A stretch of DNA of 64,000 bases from Akkermansiaceae bacterium (lineage in GTDB: Bacteria; Verrucomicrobiota; Verrucomicrobiia; Verrucomicrobiales; Akkermansiaceae): NCBI GenBank assembly GCA_015062005.1, contig SUVL01000002.1, positions 83,697 to 147,696 of the forward strand. Reading direction: 5' to 3'. Positions 20,373-28,661 of this stretch are shown here, one piece after another; position 1 is the stretch's first letter; each line of letters opens with the position of its first letter. Made by a program: the position numbers and the translations under genes. The notes under the pieces are model-generated. The model was not told the origin of the DNA. It made no database searches and saw nothing but the letters and a program-made list of their open reading frames with translations.

Positions 20373-20402
20373 TTGACATCAAGGAACAGCGAATGATATA
20401 AG
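20373..20402 (+). promoter_or_regulatory. Promoter of the ankyrin gene; rest of the 20146-20489 gap is noncoding
   Basis: -35 TTGACA (20373-20378), 18-nt spacer, -10 TATAAG (20397-20402), then a leader of about 80 nt with no clear hairpin. The remaining part of this 344-bp gap is AT-rich with T-tracts and holds no ORF or RNA gene that I can support. Confidence 0.6.
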
Positions 20403-20489
20403 AAAGCAACACGCCTGCCATACACAGAAGAAGAGGCTTAAATTCACCTCCCAAGCGGCGAAAGAAAGGTGCCCGTTTAATAAAGAAAG

Positions 20490-22328
20490 ATGAACAATAC
20501 GGTGTCGCATGTAACACAGAAAGAAAATCCGGAAACTGCAAAAACTCAGAAAAAGGCAGCAACGGATATTAGCAAGTTGCTCGAGGCTGCTTACAAGGGG
20601 CTCACGGAAGTTGCAAAGGCCCTCATTGCGGCTGGCGCTGATGTCAATCAGGCAGACAACGATGGATGGACTCCGTTGCATTGGGCTGCTGGTAAGGGGC
20701 ACACGGAAGTTACTGAAGCCCTCATTGCGGCTGGTGCTGATGTCAATCAGGCAGACAACGATGGACGGACTCCGTTGCGTTGGGCTGCTGGTGAGGGGCA
20801 CACGGAAGTTGCAAAGATCCTCATTGCGGCAGGGGCTGATGTCAATATGGCAGGCAACTATGGATGGACTCCGTTGAATCGGGCTGCTTCCGAGGGGCAC
20901 ACGGAAGTTACTGAAGCCCTCATTGCAGCGGGGGCTGATGTCAATATGGCAGAAAACTATGGATGGACTCCGTTGAATCAGGCTGCTTCCGAGGGGCACA
21001 CGGAAGTTACAGAAGCCCTCATTGCAGCGGGGGCTGATGTCAATATGGCAGACAACGATGGATGGACTCCGTTGAATCGGGCTGCTTCCGAGGGACACAC
21101 GGAAGTTACTGAAGCCCTCATTGCAGCGGGAGCTGATGTCAATATGGCAGACAACTATGGATGGACTCCGTTGAATCGGGCTGCTTCCGAGGGGCACACG
21201 GAAGTTACTGAAGCCCTCATTGCAGCGGGAGCTGATGTCAATAAGGCTGACGACGATGGACAGACTCCGTTGAATCGGGCTGCTTCCGAGGGGCACACGG
21301 AAGTTGCAAAGGCCCTCATTGCGGCAGGCGCTGATGTCAATCAGGCCGACAACGATGGACAGACCCCGTTGTATCGGGCTGCTTTCTATGATCACTCGGA
21401 AGTTGCAAAAGCACTCATTGCGGCAGGAGCTGATATCAATAAGGCATACAACGGTGGACAGGCTCCGTTTAATCGGGCTACTTCCGAGGGGTACACGGAA
21501 GTTACAGAAAACCTCATTGCAGCGGAAGCAGATGTCAATGAGGCAGCAAACATGGCTTGCAAGTTGTATTGGGCCGCTTTCGAGGGGCACACGGAAGTTG
21601 TAAAAGCTCTCATTGCAGCAGGAGCTGACGTCAATAAGGCCGACAACGATGGAAAGACTCCGTTGCAGAAAGCCGCTTTCGAGGGGCACACGGAAGTTGT
21701 AAAAGCCCTCATTGCGGCAGGAGCTGACGTCAATAAGGCCAACAACGATGGAAAGACTCCGTTGCAGAAAGCCGCTTCCGAGGGGCACACGGAAGTTGTA
21801 AAAGCCCTCATTGCGGCAGGAGCTGATGTCAATCAGGCAGACAACGATGGATGGACTCCGTTGAATCGGGCTGCTTCCGAGGGGCACACGGAAGTTACAG
21901 AAGCCCTCATTGCGGCAGGAGCTGATATCAATCAGGCAAACAACGATGGATGGACTCCGTTGCAGGAGACTGCTTCCGGGGGCCACACGGAAGTTGCAGA
22001 AGCCCTCATTGCAGCAGGAGCTGATGTCAATCAGGCAGACAACTATGGATCGACTCCGTTGCATGGGGCTGTTTTCGATGGTCACACGGAAGTTGCAAAA
22101 ACCCTCATTGCGGCAGGCGCTGATGTCAATAAGGCAGACAACAATGGATGGGCTCCGTTGAATTGGGCTGCATGGATGGGTCACGCGGAAGTTGCAAAGG
22201 CCCTCATTGCGGCAGGCGCTGATGTCAATCAGGCAGACAACGATGGATGGACTCCGTTGCATTGGGCTGCTGGTGAGGGGCACACGGAAGTTGCAGAAGC
22301 CCTCATTGCAGCGGGTGCAAAAGAGTAA
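20490..22328 (+). CDS. Ankyrin-repeat protein, 17 repeats
   Basis: 612 residues. A 40-residue polar N-terminus leads into an N-cap, then 17 units of 33 residues (pattern ALIAAGADVNQADNDGWTPL + H/N-rich turn + AA.EGHTEV) and a short last helix ending LIAAGAKE. Unit 10 is degenerate and one residue short (EAANMACKLYW). There is no signal peptide or membrane segment. Ankyrin stacks bind proteins; the partner is unknown. The repeat is nearly as uniform in DNA as in protein (99-bp period), showing recent unit duplication or gene conversion. It ends just before the element's left repeat, so it belongs to the host chromosome. Confidence 0.93.
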   Translation: MNNTVSHVTQKENPETAKTQKKAATDISKLLEAAYKGLTEVAKALIAAGADVNQADNDGWTPLHWAAGKGHTEVTEALIAAGADVNQADNDGRTPLRWAAGEGHTEVAKILIAAGADVNMAGNYGWTPLNRAASEGHTEVTEALIAAGADVNMAENYGWTPLNQAASEGHTEVTEALIAAGADVNMADNDGWTPLNRAASEGHTEVTEALIAAGADVNMADNYGWTPLNRAASEGHTEVTEALIAAGADVNKADDDGQTPLNRAASEGHTEVAKALIAAGADVNQADNDGQTPLYRAAFYDHSEVAKALIAAGADINKAYNGGQAPFNRATSEGYTEVTENLIAAEADVNEAANMACKLYWAAFEGHTEVVKALIAAGADVNKADNDGKTPLQKAAFEGHTEVVKALIAAGADVNKANNDGKTPLQKAASEGHTEVVKALIAAGADVNQADNDGWTPLNRAASEGHTEVTEALIAAGADINQANNDGWTPLQETASGGHTEVAEALIAAGADVNQADNYGSTPLHGAVFDGHTEVAKTLIAAGADVNKADNNGWAPLNWAAWMGHAEVAKALIAAGADVNQADNDGWTPLHWAAGEGHTEVAEALIAAGAKE

Positions 22329-22353
22329 CACGAGCGAATAGCAATCTTCCAAT

Positions 22354-22395
22354 CGCCCATCCTTGGTTTTACACCTTGGGTGGGCGTTTTGCTTT
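22354..22395 (+). terminator. Terminator of the ankyrin gene
   Basis: Stem CGCCCATCC / GGGTGGGCG (one G-U) with a 15-nt loop, followed by TTTTGCTTTT. Confidence 0.75.
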
Positions 22396-22419
22396 TCAGT
22401 TGATAATAAGGCGTATAGC

Positions 22420-22589
22420 GTCCGAGTAAAATCCGAGTTGCTGGTATGCGTTTTCAGCCGTTTTCAGGGCATTTTTGAGAATACTTCCAAAGAGAAGAGG
22501 GAGTTACTTTTTATCGTAACTCCCTCATTTTCAGCTATACGCACGAATGGACTCGAACCATCACGATGTTACTCACTAGAACCTGAAAC
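22420..22589. repeat. Left 170-bp direct repeat (att site with tRNA-Leu 3' half)
   Basis: Matches 36265-36434 at constant offset 13,845 with about seven mismatches. 22536-22589 (54 bp) is perfect and consists of the tRNA-Leu 3' half from the anticodon loop to the discriminator, minus strand. It includes a copy of the 11-bp-stem hairpin (22497-22526). No 5' half of the tRNA follows here, so this copy is the remnant side of the integration. Confidence 0.92.
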
Positions 22590-22651
22590 ACCCTTCTGCA
22601 TTGAATTATCAATGAGTTGCGTGTTTTTCCGAGTTTGGGCCGAGAAATGTC

Positions 22652-22680
22652 TTTACAAGTCGCTTCTGTTGTGTTATACT
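22652..22680 (+). promoter_or_regulatory. Promoter of int1
   Basis: -35 TTTACA (22652-22657), 17-nt spacer, -10 TATACT (22675-22680). The leader to int1 is about 155 nt and contains the inverted repeat TTGTTAT/ATAACAA near 22724-22737. Confidence 0.55.
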
Positions 22681-22844
22681 ATCTTCACGATGTAAGGTCC
22701 TCAACAAGAGAAGCCAAAACATTGTTATTATAACAACAAACAATAAAAACAAGCGTGCTGATAATAATGTATGTTTGTTTTCTAATACTGAATAATAAAA
22801 TGATGGAGTAGAACTGTAAGGAACATAGTAAGAAGGATAAAGAG

Positions 22845-24140
22845 TTGATTGTGATTACTACCCTAGATAAGAAATCAAAGAGTAAGACCAAATTTTACGA
22901 AATTGAGGGTCAGAGGGTGTATCTTCCAAAAGGAATAAGTGCCGAAACTTGGCGAGGGGGTGTTCAGAAGTTGATTGTCACATCTACTGAACATGGCAAG
23001 CCAAAAAGGCTATCATTCCCTTGGACGCTTGCAGGACTTGAAGAAGCCAAGGCTCTGAATGACACCTACAAGAAGGAGGTCAGAAAGTATGGTGCAGACT
23101 TCGGTAACATTACCGAGGATGAAAAACGAGCACTTGACCTGTGGAGACAATACACAAAGGAAGCAATGGCGAACGGTTTTGCCTACGCCTCCGCTTATGA
23201 GATAGTGCAGGCTGGCTTGGAGGGTAGAAAAACCACATCTCCTACCTTTGAGGCCTTGGCTCAATTCTACTTTGATAAGGAACTCATGCGAAAGACCGAT
23301 GGCGAACTCACCGAGCATGCCGAAACTGTAAAGAGACGATTATTCAATCACATCTGTCCTGTTCTGGGAGGCAGGCCTGCTCACACTATCACCGAGGAAG
23401 AGGTTGAGGCCTTTCTGAATTCTCTGAAAGGTATTGATGGAAAGCGTGCGTCTGTCAATACACGAGAGCAATACCTCAACCTGCTCAAAACTGTATTCAA
23501 GTTTTGCATAAAGAGAGGTCAAATCCCTGCAACATACAATCCTGTTGCAAATCTCAATCCTCCTAGCAAGAAGAAGATTGAAGAACCTGAAACTTTGAGT
23601 GTGGAGGAGGTAAAACGCATCTTTGCCTTTGTAAAGAACACGCCCAGGTATCATAAGTTCATTCCTGTTCTGGCCGTAGGGTTCTTCTGTGGAGCACGAG
23701 TTGATGAAAGAGCCAAGATAACATACAGGGACATCTTTGTTGGCGGTCGTAATGAAATCTACATCTCCGCTGCCAACGCCAAGAATGGTGAGGCTCGTTA
23801 CATCTACCCTTCCGAAAACTTCCGTTCATGGATGGACTTCGCAAAGGCTCACGGCGTAACCATGCATCCAACTGAATACTTGCTCACTGGAAATAGTGTG
23901 AAGCAGAGGAGAGATGCTCACAGTTCATTCTTGCGGACGCTTACAAGAGAAACAGGTATCAAACTCCCTAAAAACTGTATTCGTCACACGGCTGCTTCAT
24001 TCATGGCGGAGCGACACGGCTATACATCCACAGCGAACCAACTCGGCCATGACATCGCCATGCTTCTGAAACATTACCGCCGAGCCATCACCAAAACGGA
24101 AGCCGAGGCTTATTACAACATCACCCCTGATGCTGTGTAA
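22845..24140 (+). CDS. Tyrosine recombinase/integrase 1
   Basis: 431 residues from a TTG start preceded by AGAAGGATAAAGAG. An N-terminal arm-binding-like domain is followed by a core-binding domain (about 130-235) and the catalytic domain. Catalytic residues: Arg285 (GARVDE), Lys313 (AKNGEAR), Arg380, His402 (LGHD) and the nucleophile Tyr411 (KHYRRAI). The position before Arg380 in the usual H-x-x-R box is Asn377 (NCIRHTAAS), shared with int2. It lies just inside the left att repeat facing inward, as expected for the integrase of a tRNA-targeting element. It is closely related to int2 along its whole length. Confidence 0.93.
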   Translation: MIVITTLDKKSKSKTKFYEIEGQRVYLPKGISAETWRGGVQKLIVTSTEHGKPKRLSFPWTLAGLEEAKALNDTYKKEVRKYGADFGNITEDEKRALDLWRQYTKEAMANGFAYASAYEIVQAGLEGRKTTSPTFEALAQFYFDKELMRKTDGELTEHAETVKRRLFNHICPVLGGRPAHTITEEEVEAFLNSLKGIDGKRASVNTREQYLNLLKTVFKFCIKRGQIPATYNPVANLNPPSKKKIEEPETLSVEEVKRIFAFVKNTPRYHKFIPVLAVGFFCGARVDERAKITYRDIFVGGRNEIYISAANAKNGEARYIYPSENFRSWMDFAKAHGVTMHPTEYLLTGNSVKQRRDAHSSFLRTLTRETGIKLPKNCIRHTAASFMAERHGYTSTANQLGHDIAMLLKHYRRAITKTEAEAYYNITPDAV

Positions 24141-24170
24141 AAACTTTCAGAACTCGTGTATAATAGTGGT

Positions 24171-24395
24171 ATGAAGAAATCAGACGAGACTAATCCAGAC
24201 ATCATAATGACTCGCCAAGAGTTAGCCAAGAAGTTGCGTATTGTTCCTGATACCGTCACTCGCTGGACGAAGTAGGGACTGCCTGTCCTCTACATTGGTA
24301 AGGTCAAAACGGTAGCCAAGGGGGCAAGACCTCGTTACATCCTGTCACAAGTGATGGCTTGGCTGGAAAATCAGCAGAGTGGTATTGTGTGGTAA
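24171..24395 (+). pseudogene. Excisionase-like HTH gene interrupted by an in-frame TAG
   Basis: Reading from ATG 24171, codons 1-34 give a MerR/excisionase-type HTH (MTRQELAKKLRIVPDTVTRW). Codon 35 (24273-24275) is TAG. The same frame then continues GLPVLYIGK ... RPRYILSQVMAWLENQ to the TAA at 24393-24395, exactly the second half of such a 74-residue protein. One base change (e.g. AAG or CAG to TAG) explains it. It sits between two integrases, where an excisionase is expected. Either the element can no longer excise by this protein, a suppressor reads through, or another factor replaces it. Confidence 0.8.
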
Positions 24396-24423
24396 GAGGT
24401 AGCAACTCACAATGACAAGTCAG

Positions 24424-24455
24424 GAGGAGAAGATAATCACTTCTCCTCTTTTTTT
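24424..24455 (+). terminator. Terminator after the broken excisionase gene
   Basis: 9-bp perfect stem GAGGAGAAG / CTTCTCCTC with a 7-nt loop and a T7 tail. Confidence 0.9.
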
Positions 24456-24470
24456 ACCCAAATTTTCACC

Positions 24471-24493
24471 TTACTAGATAGCAAATCTAGTAA
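24471..24493. repeat. Inverted repeat between the two integrase genes
   Basis: TTACTAGAT, 5-nt spacer, ATCTAGTAA: perfect 9-bp arms. It is upstream of the int2 promoter and lacks a T tail, so an operator or recombinase-accessory site is more likely than a terminator. Confidence 0.5.
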
Positions 24494-24549
24494 AACTCCT
24501 GAAATTCGTAAGGAATTTAGAATAAGTGACTAAAAAGTGACAAAAAGAC

Positions 24550-24577
24550 TTTACAAAATGGGGTCCTTTGGTATCAT
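24550..24577 (+). promoter_or_regulatory. Promoter of int2
   Basis: -35 TTTACA (24550-24555), 16-nt spacer, -10 TATCAT (24572-24577). Transcription would begin about 2 nt before the ATG at 24586, i.e. almost leaderless. Confidence 0.4.
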
Positions 24578-24585
24578 TTCCGCAG

Positions 24586-25854
24586 ATGAAACGAACCAAG
24601 TCCAAAACCAAGTTCCACGACCTCCAAGGCAAGCGAGTCACCTTCCCCAAGGGTATCTCTTTGGAGACCAAGAACGGTGTGAAGAAGATTACCGTGACTT
24701 GGACGGAACATGGTCGCATCAGAAAGAAGTTCTTTGATGCCACCTTGGAGGGTTTTGAGGATGCCAAGTCTGTCAATGCCACCAAAAAACAGGAGTTGAA
24801 GCGGTTTGGTCAGGAATTTGGAACAATCTCCGATGATGAGAAGCAGGCTTTGGACTTGTGGCGTGCTTATGTCAAGGAAGCAAAGGAAAGTGGATTCCAA
24901 TTCGTATCTGCCTACGAGGTCATGAAGAGAGGCTTGATTGGCCAGCAGACTACCACTCCTAATTTCTCCGAACTTGCCAATCTCTACTTTGAGAAAGAAC
25001 TACTCCGTAAGACCGATGGTGAAGTCACGGAGCATGCAGAGACGGTTCGCACTCGCCTATTCAACATCATCAGCCCCTACTTTGGGAATAAACCTATCCA
25101 TACTATCACCGAGGATGATGTGGTGGCTTTCCTCAACTCTCTCCAAGGATTGCGTGGCAAGGCTTCCCAGAGCACACGAGAACAATACATCAATCTAATG
25201 AAGTCCGTATTCAAGTTCGGTGAGGTTCAGGGATACATCGGCAAAGAACACAATCCTGCCAAGTTCATCAAACCTGCCACCAAGAAGAAGGACAAGGAGC
25301 CTGAAATGCTGTCGGTGGATGAGGTGAAGCGTATCTTCTCTTTCGTGAAGAACAATCCGAAGTTCCATCAGTTCATCCCTGTATTAGCCATCGGCTTCTT
25401 CTGTGGAGCACGAGTTGAAGAGAGAGCGAAACTGACTTATGGTGACATCTTCGTGGGTGGGCGTAATGAAATCTACATCTCCGCTGCTGTTGCTAAGAAT
25501 GGTATTGCACGCTTCGTCTATCCCACCGAGAATGTGAAGGCTTGGATGGACTTTGCAAAGGCTCATGGTGTGAGCATGGATGCTACTGATACGCTTATCC
25601 AAGGTGAGACTATCAAACAGCGTAGAAGTTCTCACAGTTCTTTCCTCAAAGCACTGGCTACCGAGACAGGCATCGTTTTGCCCAAGAACTGCATTCGTCA
25701 CACTGCTGCTTCATTCATGTCCGAGAGCATCGGTCACACGGCTGCTGCTAACCAGTTGGGGCATGACTTGGCTGTTCTGATGAAACACTATCGCCGTGCT
25801 ATTACCAAGACAGAGGCAGAGGATTACTACAACATTACCCCTGATGCAGTCTAA
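24586..25854 (+). CDS. Tyrosine recombinase/integrase 2 (paralogue of int1)
   Basis: 422 residues from ATG 24586 (MKRTKSKTKF, aligning with SKSKTKF of int1); a TTG at 24568 is a less likely start. Catalytic Arg276, Lys304, Arg371, His393 and Tyr402 are present, with Asn368 in place of the first His of H-x-x-R, as in int1. The last 20 residues are almost the same in both proteins (AITKTEAE.YYNITPDAV). Keeping two intact paralogues suggests either two-subunit recombination or accretion of two elements. Confidence 0.92.
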   Translation: MKRTKSKTKFHDLQGKRVTFPKGISLETKNGVKKITVTWTEHGRIRKKFFDATLEGFEDAKSVNATKKQELKRFGQEFGTISDDEKQALDLWRAYVKEAKESGFQFVSAYEVMKRGLIGQQTTTPNFSELANLYFEKELLRKTDGEVTEHAETVRTRLFNIISPYFGNKPIHTITEDDVVAFLNSLQGLRGKASQSTREQYINLMKSVFKFGEVQGYIGKEHNPAKFIKPATKKKDKEPEMLSVDEVKRIFSFVKNNPKFHQFIPVLAIGFFCGARVEERAKLTYGDIFVGGRNEIYISAAVAKNGIARFVYPTENVKAWMDFAKAHGVSMDATDTLIQGETIKQRRSSHSSFLKALATETGIVLPKNCIRHTAASFMSESIGHTAAANQLGHDLAVLMKHYRRAITKTEAEDYYNITPDAV

Positions 25855-25933
25855 CTCTCTAAATACTATTGTTATGAGAGAGTAGATTACTTATAAATGG
25901 AATTGGAACAACGGCACAGACTTTGCCAACTGG

Positions 25934-26278
25934 ATGACCAAGCAAGTGGCTTACAAGGTCTTATCGGAATTCTGGTGTTGGTATGGCGATGTGGTAAAGA
26001 CTGTTAGTCGTATTACATCTAACGAACATGAATTGGCTGCATTGGATGAGGTAGGAGAACATTCCTTTGATGGCCTGCCCTTACCCTCTCTTGATACCAA
26101 GTTCTACATCTGTGGCAAGGAATTTGAGGTTCGTGATGCTATGTTGCTTGCCACAATGACGGTTGAGCAAGTTGTCAATGAGTTTCCTGATACCCCTGAT
26201 GGCTGGTCTTCTATTGCAGATGTAAGGGAATTTGCTCTTGGATTCTTCTGTGGAGTGGTCAGAGGGATGTTGGATTGA
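25934..26278 (+). CDS. Hypothetical protein of the element
   Basis: 114 residues, acidic, with a hydrophobic FALGFFCGVVRGML end. Family not recognised. The frame upstream of this ATG remains protein-like for 13 codons (YKWNWNNGTDFANW) back to a stop at 25879-25895, so the true start may be a non-ATG codon there, or the 5' end is damaged. It follows int2 by about 80 bp and is followed by a bidirectional hairpin. Confidence 0.5.
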   Translation: MTKQVAYKVLSEFWCWYGDVVKTVSRITSNEHELAALDEVGEHSFDGLPLPSLDTKFYICGKEFEVRDAMLLATMTVEQVVNEFPDTPDGWSSIADVREFALGFFCGVVRGMLD

Positions 26279-26313
26279 CCTGCCTGCACCGATTCATCTC
26301 TGAAAACAGTAAT

Positions 26314-26339
26314 CCCCACCTCTCATACGAAGGGTGGGG
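26314..26339. terminator. Hairpin between convergent genes
   Basis: 7-bp stem CCCCACC / GGTGGGG, 12-nt loop, between the hypothetical gene (+) and the Toprim gene (-). It could stop transcription from both sides, though the U-tracts are weak. Confidence 0.6.
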
Positions 26340-26352
26340 TAACTTGTATCGC

Positions 26353-27399
26353 TTATGCCGATTCCTGTTCTAGTTCTTTCAGGAAGGCCAGCATCTCATC
26401 ATCATCTATGTAGATGCTTTCTTTGTTCGTGGGTTGGATAGGGATAGGTTTCTCTTCTGCTGGTGTCATCTGCACGAACTCCTGATAATTGCTTCGTGCT
26501 TCCTCCTCATTCCAAGAGTGGTCAATGATGGTCTGTGGGTCTATCTCGTCCAATTCATACGCCATCGCAACATCGTTGAAGTCCTTGAATTCGGAGTAGA
26601 TGTCCCATGAGAATACCTTATCGCCCTTGGAAAGCCACTCTCTCTTCTCGGTAATCCACTCCAAGCCTTTTACTCCACCCTTATCTTTCAATCGGAAGTT
26701 GTCTAGGATGTGGATAATCTGAAAGCCTGCCTCTCGGTAGATGTCCAGCACCTTACTCATCTTGTTCGGTAGAATCCAGTTGGAATACGCAAGGCAGTTC
26801 TTCAAGAAACAACTATCGTAGATACCCTCCGTTACGAAGATGGTCTTGTAAGAGTAGTCAATCTTCTCTAAACCATAGGGAATGGAGTATTGCTCACCTG
26901 CTGTTGCCTCCTCTTTGATTATCTTGCCATCTATCACTCGTGGAATGAGCGGTCTGTGACGAGTATTATACACGGCTGACCGTCTGTTATCTACTCGGAA
27001 CAACAGTTCTATACTCTTTCTCTGGAAGTCAAATTTCCATCCATCGTGCGGACGATTCGTAGCCGTCAGCAGTCTTCTATCTTTGAGGATGTCGTAAGCC
27101 TGTTGGAGCAACTTCTTCCGTTCAGGATTCTTCTCCTTTGTAATCGTCTCAATGCTGATGGTCTTGTATCGCTTGGGATTGGTCAGAGGAGAAGAAAGTT
27201 TTTTCACCTTGGCTAGAATACCATCCTTGGTGTTGTCTTCCTCATCATCAGGGCTACACTCCTTATCACTATCCTCACTCATTCCCATTGCCCTCTTCAA
27301 TGAATTCACCTCTGCTTTTAGAGAGTTCAGTTCTTCAAGAATCTGCTGCAACATGGGAGAATTATCCATCACAGGTTTATTCTCCTGCTTCTGTGACAT
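26353..27399 (-). CDS. Toprim-domain protein, primase-like
   Basis: 348 residues. An N-terminal coiled coil (about 12-45) and acidic linker lead into a middle domain with WKFDFQRKSIELLFRV and a Toprim-like core. In that core TIFVTEGIYDSCFL (near 190) gives the Glu, HILDNFRLKDKGG (near 235) the DxD-type acidic pair, and FKDFNDVAM (near 275) the closing motif seen in bacteriophage primases. No Cys zinc ribbon is present. It likely primes or assists replication of the excised element. Its ATG directly abuts the stop of the upstream gene, so the two form one operon. Confidence 0.65.
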   Translation of the reverse strand: MSQKQENKPVMDNSPMLQQILEELNSLKAEVNSLKRAMGMSEDSDKECSPDDEEDNTKDGILAKVKKLSSPLTNPKRYKTISIETITKEKNPERKKLLQQAYDILKDRRLLTATNRPHDGWKFDFQRKSIELLFRVDNRRSAVYNTRHRPLIPRVIDGKIIKEEATAGEQYSIPYGLEKIDYSYKTIFVTEGIYDSCFLKNCLAYSNWILPNKMSKVLDIYREAGFQIIHILDNFRLKDKGGVKGLEWITEKREWLSKGDKVFSWDIYSEFKDFNDVAMAYELDEIDPQTIIDHSWNEEEARSNYQEFVQMTPAEEKPIPIQPTNKESIYIDDDEMLAFLKELEQESA

Positions 27400-28095
27400 C
27401 TACCCCTCTGGTGCTTTACTATCAGATAAGGCCAGCCCATTACCAAACTTCACATTCCAATGGCCTGCAAAGATTCCAGATGCTGCTATTGCCCTTTCCT
27501 GTGCCGATGATAATTCGGTTGTTTCCTGATTCTTGATGAACCAAAACGGATTGGACTTCTTCGCAGGAGCATTCTTACCCTGACTTTCTGACCATACTAC
27601 CAAATTTTCCTTGTGATAGTAGGTGTGCCTGCGATTGTTCAAGGTAAATACCAATGAATGAGGTTGAGCATCCTTCTTCACCTCCGTTACCTCTACTCCC
27701 TTATTCGCAAGCCAAGCCACCAGCAATGAGCCATCTATCATTCCTCTCATCTCTTTGACGAATGGGTCTGCTGATGTGAGTTTGCCCTTGGTGAGATAAC
27801 GGTCGGTTACATACTTGGTGAGAATTTCATTGACCCTGGCTACACCTTGCTCATTGAGGATGTAGGAATCCACATGAACACGCTTACCATCTCGGTATTC
27901 GTAGTTCTTGAATTCTCCCCAAGGACTGTTCTTGAATGGCTTTTTACGGTCTGCCATCAAGGTTTGTGGGTCAATGATACCACCCATTGCCATGAGCCGA
28001 TGAACCTCACGATAGTAAGACATCTGCTCTTCCTTACATACTCCCAGCCCCATCACATGAGACTGGATTATCTTCTTATACGAATTCGTTTTCAT
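27400..28095 (-). CDS. Hypothetical protein, first gene of the Toprim operon
   Basis: 231 residues, basic, no membrane segment and no motif I recognise. A region YYREVHRLMAMGGIIDPQTLM may be a helical DNA-binding part, but this is weak. Position suggests a replication or regulation role: it is first behind a promoter that is wrapped in TGTTCGC repeats, and it abuts the Toprim gene with no gap. Confidence 0.6.
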   Translation of the reverse strand: MKTNSYKKIIQSHVMGLGVCKEEQMSYYREVHRLMAMGGIIDPQTLMADRKKPFKNSPWGEFKNYEYRDGKRVHVDSYILNEQGVARVNEILTKYVTDRYLTKGKLTSADPFVKEMRGMIDGSLLVAWLANKGVEVTEVKKDAQPHSLVFTLNNRRHTYYHKENLVVWSESQGKNAPAKKSNPFWFIKNQETTELSSAQERAIAASGIFAGHWNVKFGNGLALSDSKAPEG

Positions 28096-28118
28096 AATTA
28101 CTTCTTCTATTGTTGAAT

Positions 28119-28204
28119 GAACACACCATGTGTTCGCATTCTATTATACAGGTGTTCTTTTTTCTGACTGAACAATTGGAATGTTCGCAAGAGTGTTCGC
28201 ATTC
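28119..28204 (-). promoter_or_regulatory. Promoter/operator region of the Toprim operon
   Basis: A minus-strand -10 TATAAT is at 28143-28148; a weak -35 (TTCAGT or TTGTTC) lies upstream. GTGTTCGCATTC occurs at 28130-28141 and 28193-28204, with a shorter ATGTTCGCAA at 28181. GAACAC (28119-28124) and GTGTTC (28130-28135) form an inverted repeat over the start region. A further inverted copy (TGCGAACAC) is at 28639-28647. Confidence 0.5.
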
Positions 28205-28661
28205 AGACCTAGGCATGGTTCATCTTCCATGACCTGTAACCGATGGAACCAAAAACTAGGACTGTGGATTACCCTTCGTGGGTATGGTGATGCCTGATTG
28301 CCCTCAAAACGCATTTATCATTGTTGTATGGAGTGGTTTCAGGCCTGTCTGGTATCAACCTACTGGAAGCACCTATACCCTCATACTATACAATAAAGAA
28401 TGGGCTTCTCACAGGATTGCTCACAGAACTCATCAATGTTCTGGCAATGGTGTGCCAAGGGATGATGAACAGTCAATGATAATGGCTCATGTCTGATGGT
28501 CATCCTCATTGATACTGCTCATAGAGATAATACTTCCCAAGATGACTACATGTTCTTCATTCCATGTCGGATGTTCCATCCTCCATTACACTACTACATG
28601 TATTATAGAGAAATCTTTCCCAAGATAAATCTTTACTCTGCGAACACCACCATAACAGTGC
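28205..28661. other. Noncoding stretch left of the iteron cluster
   Basis: About 460 bp with no supported gene. It contains one small hairpin (TACCC TTCGT GGGTA near 28275) and is AT-rich. Together with the repeats on both sides it could be the element's replication control or origin region, which is an inference from layout only. Confidence 0.35.

Noticed and set aside
20379..22352. 657-codon open frame on the minus strand opposite the ankyrin gene
   Set aside because: It exists because the 99-bp repeat has no stop in that register; the plus-strand protein has a clear fold, promoter and terminator, and the minus frame has no family likeness.
28119..28204. LexA (SOS) boxes
   Set aside because: TGTTC half-sites are present, but no TGTTC-N4-GAACA site of the form I recall for Verrucomicrobia is complete; the 2119 palindrome has a 2-bp spacer.
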